From Saprospiraceae bacterium (GTDB taxonomy: Bacteria; Bacteroidota; Bacteroidia; Chitinophagales; Saprospiraceae): a stretch of DNA of 6,921 bases. Shown piece by piece: positions 1-4,912 of the stretch. Positions within the stretch are counted from its first letter, which is position 1; every line of letters begins with the position of its first letter. The notes below the pieces were generated by a model that did not search any database, was not told the origin of the DNA, and saw only the letters and a list, made by a program, of their open reading frames with translations. The stretch covers positions 1 through 6,921 of the forward strand of contig SLDF01000351.1 of the NCBI GenBank assembly GCA_007125435.1, written 5' to 3'. A program made the position numbers and the translations under genes.

Positions 1-28
1 ACATGGGGACTCATCCAAGCTACGGTGT

Positions 29-81
29 GGTGACATATTAATAGCCCGGGGCGTTAGCTCTTGGTTTGTGAATTTGTCACC
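29..81. repeat. Imperfect palindrome with GC-rich inner hairpin at the left window edge
   Basis: Outer arms GGTGACA (29-35) and TGTCACC (75-81) are exact inverted complements. Between them a second hairpin pairs 43-52 with 57-66 around a GTTA loop (53-56), with one mismatch and several G-T pairs. The symmetry makes this either a DNA palindrome such as the end of a mobile or REP-like repeat, or a folded RNA 3' end. There is no good T-tract behind it, so a simple terminator is unlikely. Whatever lies to the left is cut off by the window edge, so the element's true extent is unknown. Confidence 0.4.
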
Positions 82-148
82 AAATGTTTTGGCGTTATTT
101 TTGTGTTGAAGAAGCAAAAATCGTGACAAAACCAATCGGCCGAACCTA

Positions 149-271
149 CCAATAAAACTTGAAAGTTATCAGTTATCTACAAGCATAAACAGCGTAGATA
201 GCGACGCTATCGCAGCGTAAACGTTTGAGAACGCGAAGCGCATCTCAAACATTAAACAGCGAAGCGTAAAC
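149..271. repeat. Structured repeat, copy A
   Basis: First of two homologous elements (the other is at 412-539). The order is: a leader containing AACTTGAAAG (156-165); the frame TAAACAGCG (186-194); a 19-nt insert holding a 6-bp stem GATAGC/GCTATC with a 3-nt loop (197-211); the frame AGCGTAAACG (214-223); a second stem GTTTGAGA (223-230) / TCTCAAAC (243-250) with a 12-nt loop; two bases; and the closing frame TAAACAGCGAAGCG (253-266) followed by TAAAC. The frames match copy B exactly while the stem arms do not. No reading frame of interest runs through it. It may be a dispersed intergenic repeat, a DNA cruciform site or a structured RNA; its function is unknown. Confidence 0.7.
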
Positions 272-277
272 TTCTAA

Positions 278-360
278 TTCGCTTTGCTCATGTTTAACTC
301 ACTATCGTTCGCGTTTAGTTCGCTTTGCTCACGTTTAACTCGCTACGCTCGCGTTTATAG
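278..360. repeat. Tandem array of four degenerate 20-21-nt units
   Basis: Four head-to-tail units lie at 278-298, 299-318, 319-339 and 340-360. They follow roughly the pattern TCGCTnnGCTCnCGTTTAA, and units 1 and 3 (TTCGCTTTGCTCAyGTTTAAC) are nearly identical. The unit resembles the reverse complement of the frame sequence of the neighbouring structured repeats (AAACAGCGAAGCGTAAAC), so the array looks like an inverted, expanded part of the same family. There are no spacers, which rules out a CRISPR array. Function unknown. Confidence 0.6.
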
Positions 361-370
361 CAGAGCTTCT

Positions 371-394
371 ATTGGAAAGTTATAGGCATCTTGT
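371..394. repeat. Partial third copy of the repeat leader
   Basis: The bases beginning ATTGGAAAGTTAT, with ATCTTG further on, resemble the leader of copy A (CTTGAAAGTTAT ... ATCTAC at 158-180), allowing one inserted base. The fragment sits between the tandem array and copy B and is not followed by the hairpin frames. It looks like a decayed or truncated copy left by duplication. The similarity is short and could in part be chance. Confidence 0.35.
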
Positions 395-411
395 TAATAA
401 GGAGCTTTTAT

Positions 412-539
412 CCAAATAGAACTTGAAAGCTATCAATCATCTTCAAGCCTAAACAGCGAAGTGGACAAAGTCCACGTAGCGTAAACGTCAAGCAAAGGCG
501 CTAGCCGATGGCTTGACTTTAAACAGCGAAGCGTTAAAC
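412..539. repeat. Structured repeat, copy B
   Basis: Second copy of the element at 149-271. It has the leader AACTTGAAAG (419-428); frame TAAACAGCG (450-458); a 19-nt insert with the 6-bp stem GTGGAC/GTCCAC and loop AAA (461-475); frame AGCGTAAACG (478-487); a second stem GTCAAGC (487-493) / GCTTGAC (511-517) enclosing an inner GGC/GCC pair (497-506); two bases; and frame TAAACAGCGAAGCG (520-533), then TTAAAC. The frames and the 2+6+3+6+2 geometry of the first insert are identical to copy A, but both stems have unrelated sequences that still pair perfectly. Confidence 0.7.
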
Positions 540-559
540 TTTTGATGCCCGTATCACCC

Positions 560-586
560 AACCGACAACTGACAACCGACAACCGA
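560..586. repeat. Heptanucleotide microsatellite, unit AACCGAC
   Basis: Almost four consecutive 7-nt units, AACCGAC / AACTGAC / AACCGAC / AACCGA, with a single substitution in the second. It lies between structured repeat copy B and the minus-strand element behind hemJ, outside any gene. No function is implied. Confidence 0.6.
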
Positions 587-589
587 TTT

Positions 590-755
590 CTACGTGAGGG
601 ATAGAAGTGATATGAGCAGGTATGGCATATGTAGTGGAGCGCTGGAGGGAGGGGCGACCGAACGGAAGCCACTTAAAACAGCAGCGACACTCTATGGCAG
701 ACCTGTGAATACAAGCGGATAGCCCGACCCCGCACGATAGTAAGGGGGCACGCCC
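590..755 (-). ncRNA. Candidate structured intergenic element downstream of hemJ
   Basis: Read on the minus strand, this roughly 165-nt stretch opens with GGGCGTGCCCCC (755-744), continues with GGGTCGGGCTATCCGC (730-715), has a middle section with a nested palindrome around CCGTTCGG (653-670), and closes with ATCCCTCACG (602-593). From memory, not checked, an intergenic sequence with the same signature (GGGCGT.CCC, then GGGTCGGGCT.TCCGC, a variable middle, then ATCCCTnACG) recurs in many Bacteroidota genomes. It has stem potential (CCCC pairing with GGGG across a 12-nt loop) and no plausible protein. It starts 34 bp behind the hemJ stop, so it could be that transcript's 3' end, an independent small RNA, or a dispersed DNA repeat. 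Confidence 0.4.
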
Positions 756-789
756 TAATCACCAAAAAACAATGTATCCCATTTGTGAT

Positions 790-1332
790 CTATCGATTGC
801 TATTGCTGCGTTTTTTCTTATACCAGCGAGCAAATAGAAAGAGAAGGATGGATACGGCAAAGAGTACGCCAAAGACAGCGAGCATGTCGATGAGGCTTTT
901 GTAAACGGCGAGGAGGACGATGCCGATGAGGAGGATAGTGGGCACTTCATTGTATAATCTAAACTGGAAAGAGGTCATGGTGACGGTGGATGCCTGGAGG
1001 CGACCCATCATACGGGAGAGGCTAAAGTGATAGATGGTAAGGCCTATCAGGAGGGTGAGCTTGAGGTGCATCCAGCCCATGGATAGGTAGGCGGGATTGA
1101 TGATGAGCATGGCTATACCTGCTGCCCATGTGAGTATCATGGCGGGCTGGGTGATGATGTGGTAGAGACGACGCTCCATGATGCTGTACTGACTGTGGAG
1201 GACCTTCTGCTCATGGTCTTCCCTGTCGAAGGCCTCGCGGTGGTAAACGAATAATCGGACGAGATAAAATAAGCCGGCAAACCAGGCAACGAAGCCAATG
1301 ACGTGTAGGGATTTGAACAATTGAATACTCAT
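790..1332 (-). CDS. hemJ: Protoporphyrinogen IX oxidase, HemJ family
   Basis: Integral membrane enzyme of the HemJ (UPF0093) family, which oxidises protoporphyrinogen IX to protoporphyrin IX in the penultimate step of haem synthesis. Seen in the 180-residue product: an N-terminal helix with LHVIGFVAWFAGLFYL and a following VYH (residues 9-31), typical of HemJ and carrying its conserved His10; further hydrophobic segments near 60-79, 88-108, 130-145 and 149-170; the family motif around HLKLTLLIG (89-97); and YNEVPTILLI (127-136). The basic C-terminus (WYKKKRSNSNR) suits a cytoplasmic tail. An upstream in-frame ATG at 1374 would add 14 residues, but it lies in the loop of the gap terminator hairpin. 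HemJ proteins normally begin shortly before the LH motif, so the ATG at 1332 is preferred. An AAGGAT sits 12 bases upstream, too far to be convincing. It lies downstream of gap in the same direction. Function is assigned by similarity only. Confidence 0.88.
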   Translation of the reverse strand: MSIQLFKSLHVIGFVAWFAGLFYLVRLFVYHREAFDREDHEQKVLHSQYSIMERRLYHIITQPAMILTWAAGIAMLIINPAYLSMGWMHLKLTLLIGLTIYHFSLSRMMGRLQASTVTMTSFQFRLYNEVPTILLIGIVLLAVYKSLIDMLAVFGVLFAVSILLFLFARWYKKKRSNSNR

Positions 1333-1350
1333 TGATGATATTTTATCCTT

Positions 1351-1358
1351 CAAAAATA
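1351..1358 (-). promoter_or_regulatory. Possible -7 box for hemJ
   Basis: Minus-strand TATTTTTG fits the Bacteroidota TAnnTTTG element and lies 18 bases before the chosen hemJ ATG. The nearest TTG (1384-1382) is 23 bases upstream, longer than the usual spacing, and T-rich sequence gives such matches easily. The box coincides with the U-tract of the gap terminator. Confidence 0.3.
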
Positions 1359-1388
1359 GAAAAAGGTTGCCCATTTCTGAGCAACCTT
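1351..1388 (-). terminator. Rho-independent terminator of gap
   Basis: On the minus strand, 27 bases after the gap stop, AAGGTTGC (1388-1381) pairs perfectly with GCAACCTT (1370-1363) across a 10-nt loop, followed by the T-rich run TTTCTATTTTTG. This should end most gap transcripts before hemJ. The alternative long hemJ start codon lies within the loop, which argues against that start. Confidence 0.75.
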
Positions 1389-1414
1389 GTATATTCTACA
1401 GTAGATTATCGACT

Positions 1415-2404
1415 TCAGATTCTCACTGCCAACTCAGCTAATCGGTGTGAGTAACCGGCTTCATTGTCATACCATGTCACTGCCTTTAGATATTTGCCAT
1501 TCACCTCTGTGAGCTCAGCATCAAAGATGGATGAGTATGGACTGCCAATGATGTCAGAACTTACGATAGGGTCGGTATTGTACTTCAAGATACCTTTTAA
1601 TCTACCTTCTGATGCTTTTTTGACGGCCTCATTGAAGGCTTCTGTGGTGGTTTCTTTTTCGAGTACGCAATTGACCTCGACTAATGAACCTGTAATGGTA
1701 GGTACTCTATAAGCCATAGCGGACATCTTACCTTTCAACTCAGGGATGACGATAGCTGCTGCCTTGGCTGCACCGGTAGTTGTCGGTACAATATTGGTAG
1801 CTGCTGCTCTGGCGCGTCTCAAATCCTTGTGTGGGGCGTCCTGGAGTCTCTGATCACCTGTATAAGCGTGAATGGTAACCATAGAGCCATATACAAAGCC
1901 AAAGTTGTCAACAATCACCTTTGCCAATGGTGAGAGGCAGTTGGTGGTGCATGAAGCATTGGAGTAGATATTCTGGCTGGGATCAATGTTCTCATCATTG
2001 ACACCAAGTACAATAGTCGATACGCCATCACCGGATCCGGGTGCAGATATGACTACTTTCTTGGCACCGGCTTCTATGTGCCATCCGGCTTTCTCCGCAT
2101 TCCTGAACAAACCTGTGCATTCTAAAACGATATCGATGTTGTCAGATTTCCAGGGAAGACTTTTGGGGTCTTTCTCACTGTAAGCTTTGACAAGACGACC
2201 ATTTACCGCTATACCATTTTCCTTAGCTTCTACGTCAGCATCGAAGATGCCCTGTGCTGAGTCATACTTCAAAAGGTGAGCCAAAGTAGCCACATCTGTA
2301 AGGTCATTGATGGCCACGACCTCTACATCGGGCATCGACTCTAAAATTCTAAAGGTGATTCTACCTATTCTTCCAAATCCATTGATTGCAATTCTTTTTG
2401 CCAT
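1415..2404 (-). CDS. gap: Glyceraldehyde-3-phosphate dehydrogenase, type I
   Basis: Cytoplasmic glycolytic enzyme that converts glyceraldehyde-3-phosphate, phosphate and NAD+ to 1,3-bisphosphoglycerate. At 329 residues it is full length for the family. The Rossmann motif INGFGRIGR lies at 7-15. Asp34 in AIND, at the end of the second strand, is the residue that usually favours NAD over NADP. The catalytic signature SCTTNC is at 151-156 with Cys152 as nucleophile, and its partner His179 is in HAYTGDQ. The substrate-binding RRARAAA (196-202) and PTTTGAAKA (207-215) segments are intact, and the C-terminal WYDNEAGYSHR (311-321) is canonical. The ATG at 2404 starts directly before the Rossmann strand; its leader is A-rich with no Shine-Dalgarno. 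It has its own promoter candidate and a strong terminator, so it is probably expressed as a single gene, with hemJ reached by read-through or a separate promoter. Confidence 0.97.
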   Translation of the reverse strand: MAKRIAINGFGRIGRITFRILESMPDVEVVAINDLTDVATLAHLLKYDSAQGIFDADVEAKENGIAVNGRLVKAYSEKDPKSLPWKSDNIDIVLECTGLFRNAEKAGWHIEAGAKKVVISAPGSGDGVSTIVLGVNDENIDPSQNIYSNASCTTNCLSPLAKVIVDNFGFVYGSMVTIHAYTGDQRLQDAPHKDLRRARAAATNIVPTTTGAAKAAAIVIPELKGKMSAMAYRVPTITGSLVEVNCVLEKETTTEAFNEAVKKASEGRLKGILKYNTDPIVSSDIIGSPYSSIFDAELTEVNGKYLKAVTWYDNEAGYSHRLAELAVRI

Positions 2405-2432
2405 ATGTTTTTCTTTTTTAATTTGCTTAGTG

Positions 2433-2460
2433 TAAAAGTAACAATAATAGTTGATTTCAA
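2433..2460 (-). promoter_or_regulatory. Candidate gap promoter
   Basis: On the minus strand TTG (2460-2458) and TACTTTTA (2440-2433) are separated by 17 bases. The second box differs from the Bacteroidota TAnnTTTG element only at its last base. It lies 28 bases before the gap ATG, leaving a short A-rich leader. The spacing is slightly short and the region is AT-rich, so chance is possible. Confidence 0.4.
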
Positions 2461-2530
2461 GCTAAAAATACTAAAAAAGTAACAGAAATCATAGGTGATA
2501 GTTTTTTTAACAATTTTATCATATAAATTT

Positions 2531-2559
2531 TTGTAATTATGAGAGTGTTTATATATTTG
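2531..2559 (+). promoter_or_regulatory. Promoter of the tRNA-Glu gene
   Basis: TTG (2531-2533), 18 bases, then TATATTTG (2552-2559), a full match to the Bacteroidota TAnnTTTG element, followed by C. It points at the tRNA gene, whose mature 5' end is 51 bases further on, so the transcript would carry a short leader removed by RNase P. It is divergent from the gap promoter about 90 bp away. Confidence 0.6.
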
Positions 2560-2610
2560 CCCTGCCTTACAGAAAACGGCACAAATGAGTGTCGAGATAA
2601 GGCTAGGAAT

Positions 2611-2682
2611 GGCCCGTTCGTCTAGGGGTTAGGACGCCAGGTTTTCATCCTGGTAGCAGGGGTTCGAATCCCCTACGGGCTA
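2611..2682 (+). tRNA. tRNA-Glu, anticodon UUC
   Basis: A complete cloverleaf of 72 nt. The acceptor stem pairs GGCCCGT (2611-2617) with ACGGGCT (2675-2681), with G-T at the first pair and A2682 as discriminator. The anticodon arm is CCAGG (2637-2641) / CCTGG (2649-2653) around TTTTCAT, giving anticodon TTC at 2644-2646. The T arm is AGGGG / CCCCT around TTCGAAT (2658-2674). The D arm contains the usual GGGGTTAGGAC. The 3' CCA is not encoded and must be added by tRNA nucleotidyltransferase. The gene stands alone, with its own promoter and terminator rather than in a tRNA cluster. Confidence 0.97.
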
Positions 2683-2690
2683 CTTTATAA

Positions 2691-2730
2691 AGAGCGGTTA
2701 CCAGCATGAGGATGCGGTAGCCGCTTTTTT
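2691..2730 (+). terminator. Rho-independent terminator behind tRNA-Glu
   Basis: AGCGGTTACC (2693-2702) pairs with GGTAGCCGCT (2716-2725), one T-G wobble, with an inner GCAT/ATGC stem in the loop, followed by TTTTTTATTTTT. It begins 8 bases after the tRNA. On the other strand the same hairpin is followed only by CTTTAT, so it may also serve, weakly, as the terminator of the converging osmC-family transcript, for which no other terminator is visible. Confidence 0.85.
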
Positions 2731-2781
2731 ATTTTTGATGAATGGGATTTTGCCCTAAAGGATTGTTATAAGACCTGCGCT

Positions 2782-3258
2782 CTAGAATTGCGGTTGGACA
2801 ACCACTTCAAAATTAACTGATCGAGCAATGAAACATTTTTGGTGGGCATGGTGATGTAAGTCAGCTAAAATAGTATGTTCCACCTCAGTATCTGTGATTA
2901 CCTTTGGATATAAGGTCACCTGGGTAAATTCACCACTACCATCGCGATGTTCGATCATTTCTCCTTTGGGAAGATCTCGATAGTCAGTAACAATAACGCC
3001 TTGATCCGTACATCCATGCAAAAACCAAAGCATATGGCAGCTGCTCAGGGATGCCAATAGCCATTCCTCAGGATTATATAGAGATGGATTGCCAAGGAAG
3101 GCGCGATCAGCCGATCCTGAGAGAATCTCTTTTCCCCCGGTCTCGATGACGAAGTCTCTTTGATAGGCATCGTATGCGGATGTGCCTGCTCCTGTATTGC
3201 CTGTCCAGGTGAGTTGTAAATTATAGTGGTGAATTTTGCTTTTATGGTGGATAGGCAT
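2782..3258 (-). CDS. OsmC/Ohr-family protein, probable thiol peroxidase
   Basis: A protein of 158 residues in the OsmC superfamily, whose members reduce organic or hydrogen peroxides with a pair of cysteines. Visible hallmarks: an N-terminal TWTGNTG (residues 17-23), GSADRAFLGNP (48-58), then NPEEWLLASLSSCHMLWFLH (62-81) with the catalytic glutamate region (Glu64/65) and the peroxidatic cysteine Cys74 at the start of the central helix, and the second cysteine Cys142 in HQKCFIARSV. Both redox cysteines are present, so activity is expected. The combination CHMLWFLH and CFIARSVNF points to the subgroup usually annotated 'OsmC family peroxiredoxin' rather than classical Ohr. An in-frame TTG at 3279 directly follows the rlmN stop; the ATG at 3258 is preferred because the extra seven residues look unlike the family N-terminus. 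It is last in the run behind rlmN, 21 bp away, and is probably cotranscribed. The physiological substrate is not determinable here. Confidence 0.88.
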   Translation of the reverse strand: MPIHHKSKIHHYNLQLTWTGNTGAGTSAYDAYQRDFVIETGGKEILSGSADRAFLGNPSLYNPEEWLLASLSSCHMLWFLHGCTDQGVIVTDYRDLPKGEMIEHRDGSGEFTQVTLYPKVITDTEVEHTILADLHHHAHQKCFIARSVNFEVVVQPQF

Positions 3259-3279
3259 AATCTTACACGCTCTAGTCAA

Positions 3280-4335
3280 TTAATTTTTATTGGCCAATTG
3301 TCCACAGGCTGCATCAATATCCTTGCCGCGACTGCGCCTGAGTGTGACATTGACCTTGTGTCTGGTAAGGAAGGCTGCAAACTTATCTATATCTTCCTCA
3401 TTAGATTTGTGGAATTGTACACCGTCTATGGGGTTATACTCGATGATATTGACTTTGACAGGAAAGCGTTTGCACAAGTTTACGAGCTTCTTAGCGTCAT
3501 CGAGGCTGTCATTGATGCCTTGTAGCGCGATGTATTCGTATGTGATCTTGTTGTGCGTTTTGTAATAGAAGTGCTCCAGTGCATCCATGAGGACTTCAAG
3601 GTTATTTTGCTCATTGATGGGCATGATGGCATTTCTCTTTTCATCATCAGCGGCGTGAAGCGACAAAGCCAGATTGAACTTTACTTCCATATCTCCAAGC
3701 TTACGAATCATTTTTGCAATACCGGCTGTACTGACGGTTATTCTTCTAGGTGACATGCCCAGGCCCTCAGGGGAAGTGATGTGTTCTATGCTTTTCATCA
3801 CGGGGTTAAAGGCTAATAGGGGCTCTCCCATACCCATGTAGACGATATTGGTCAGTGGATGATTGAAGTGTTCCAGAGCTTGTTTGTTGACTTCGACGAC
3901 TTGATCTACAATTTCGCCGGCATCCAGATTGCGGACACGCTTCATCTGTCCGGTGGCACAAAACTTGCAGGAGAGGCTGCATCCTACCTGACAAGATACA
4001 CAGACTGTATAGCGGTTGTCATCGGGTACGGGTATCAAGACGGCTTCCATGAAGTGTCCATCGTGGAGCTTAAACCTCGTTTTGATTGTTCCGTCCAGGC
4101 TCTTCTGGACTTGATCGGTCACGATAGGTCTGAGATCATAGTGCATTTGCAAGAAGTTTCTCAGATCTATAGACAGATTAGTCATTTCGTCAAAAGACCT
4201 GGCACCTTTTTGCCAAAGCCATTGCCAGATTTGTTGAGCTCTAAATTTTTTTTCTCCAGCGGCTAAAAGCTGGTTTTCTAGCTCTTCTCTCGTGAGCAGT
4301 CGTATATCTCTAGTGGTTGTTTTCGATGCATCCAT
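3280..4335 (-). CDS. rlmN: Dual-specificity RNA methyltransferase RlmN (23S rRNA A2503 / tRNA A37 C2)
   Basis: Radical-SAM enzyme that methylates C2 of A2503 in 23S rRNA and, in characterised family members, of A37 in certain tRNAs; this tunes peptidyl-transferase function and decoding. It is full length at 351 residues. An N-terminal RNA-binding domain covers about 1-95 (FRAQQIWQWLWQKG at 31-44). The [4Fe-4S] motif is Cys119-x3-Cys123-x2-Cys126 (CSLSCKFC). The SAM-contacting GMGEP lies at 168-172, and the substrate region LALSLHA at 222-228. The two mechanistic cysteines are present: Cys112, seven before the cluster motif (Cys118 in the E. coli protein), and Cys344 in DAACGQL (methyl-carrying Cys355 in E. 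coli). The ATG at 4335 is 31 bp behind the ppa stop and preceded by a TATCTTTG promoter box, so it can be transcribed both with ppa and alone. All catalytic elements are intact. Confidence 0.97.
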   Translation of the reverse strand: MDASKTTTRDIRLLTREELENQLLAAGEKKFRAQQIWQWLWQKGARSFDEMTNLSIDLRNFLQMHYDLRPIVTDQVQKSLDGTIKTRFKLHDGHFMEAVLIPVPDDNRYTVCVSCQVGCSLSCKFCATGQMKRVRNLDAGEIVDQVVEVNKQALEHFNHPLTNIVYMGMGEPLLAFNPVMKSIEHITSPEGLGMSPRRITVSTAGIAKMIRKLGDMEVKFNLALSLHAADDEKRNAIMPINEQNNLEVLMDALEHFYYKTHNKITYEYIALQGINDSLDDAKKLVNLCKRFPVKVNIIEYNPIDGVQFHKSNEEDIDKFAAFLTRHKVNVTLRRSRGKDIDAACGQLANKN

Positions 4336-4339
4336 GATG

Positions 4340-4373
4340 CAAAGATACGAGATCGGCGTTTGATTTTTACAAA
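4340..4373 (-). promoter_or_regulatory. Internal promoter candidate for rlmN
   Basis: Minus-strand TATCTTTG (4347-4340), followed by C, is an exact Bacteroidota -7 box just 4 bases before the rlmN ATG, with TTTG (4373-4370) 22 bases upstream, overlapping the last codons of ppa. Transcription would begin at or only a few bases before the start codon, giving an almost leaderless message. The box match is strong; the spacing is at the long end. Confidence 0.5.
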
Positions 4374-4903
4374 TTAGGCAGGATATCCGTTTTGTACAGC
4401 TCGATGGCTTCTGTTACGATTTTCTGAGCTGCGGCTTTATTGACGAATCCTTCGACGGCTACTTCCTTTTTCTCTAGTTGTTTGTATTCTTCGAAGAAGT
4501 GTCGGATTTCATTCATGAAGTGATCCGGCATTTCGTCCAGGCTTTGGATGTGCGAGACGCTTTTATCTCTGCTGGCTACAGCGATGATCTTATCATCAAG
4601 CTCTCCATTGTCCAGCATTCGCATAGCGCCGATGACGGTAGCTTCCAGTAGGCAGAGAGGAGGAATGATCTCATCACTAATCACAAGAATGTCTAATGGG
4701 TCATTATCATCGCAGTAGGTCTGAGGGATGAAGCCGTAGTTGCACGGGTAAAAGAAGGATGAGTAGAGCACGCGATCCATTTTAAGGATACCGGTCTTCT
4801 TTTCCAGTTCATATTTAGCCCGTGAGCGTTTGGGTATTTCGATGATTGCGTTGACTGTTTCCGGTGCGTGTTGTCCGGGATCTAAATCGTGCCAGGAGTT
4901 CAT
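4367..4903 (-). CDS. ppa: Inorganic pyrophosphatase, family I
   Basis: Cytoplasmic Mg2+-dependent enzyme that hydrolyses pyrophosphate to two phosphates, pulling nucleic-acid, amino-acid-activation and other biosynthetic reactions forward. At 178 residues it matches the usual bacterial family I length (about 175). Seen: EIPKRSRAKYELEKKTG (22-38), whose Lys30 and Tyr31 fit active-site positions; the VLYSSFFYPCNYGFIPQT segment (45-62), with Tyr57 of the PxNYGFIP motif; the metal-binding signature DNDPLD with Asp66, Asp68 and Asp71; and ELDDKIIAV (101-109), the acidic-lysine element of the same site. The ATG at 4903 is 9 bases behind the symporter stop, so the two are almost certainly cotranscribed and perhaps translationally coupled. 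No Shine-Dalgarno. No missing residue was noticed. Confidence 0.96.
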   Translation of the reverse strand: MNSWHDLDPGQHAPETVNAIIEIPKRSRAKYELEKKTGILKMDRVLYSSFFYPCNYGFIPQTYCDDNDPLDILVISDEIIPPLCLLEATVIGAMRMLDNGELDDKIIAVASRDKSVSHIQSLDEMPDHFMNEIRHFFEEYKQLEKKEVAVEGFVNKAAAQKIVTEAIELYKTDILPNL

Positions 4904-4912
4904 ATTATCTTT

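Noticed and set aside
3..41. Short plus-strand frame (MGTHPSYGVVTY, stop) that could be the C-terminal tail of a gene cut by the window edge
   Set aside because: Only about 12 codons are visible and they overlap the palindrome; no family can be assigned and other frames are equally possible.
278..360. CRISPR array
   Set aside because: Units are directly adjacent with no spacers, are degenerate, and no cas gene is nearby.
433..672. 79-residue minus-strand open frame
   Set aside because: It runs across copy B, the heptamer microsatellite and the structured element; composition is low-complexity and follows the repeats, with no recognisable domain.
1333..1374. Longer hemJ start at 1374
   Set aside because: The ATG lies in the gap terminator hairpin and the added residues are not typical of the family N-terminus.
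1464..2183. Plus-strand open frames inside gap
   Set aside because: Shadows of a strongly conserved minus-strand gene; no domain, no initiation context.
3259..3279. TTG start for the osmC-family gene abutting the rlmN stop
   Set aside because: A regular ATG lies seven codons downstream, close to the conserved domain; the TTG may be an artefact of open-frame extension.
3226..4266. Several plus-strand open frames and a short minus-strand frame across rlmN
   Set aside because: They overlap the fully conserved rlmN coding sequence in other frames and resemble no protein family.
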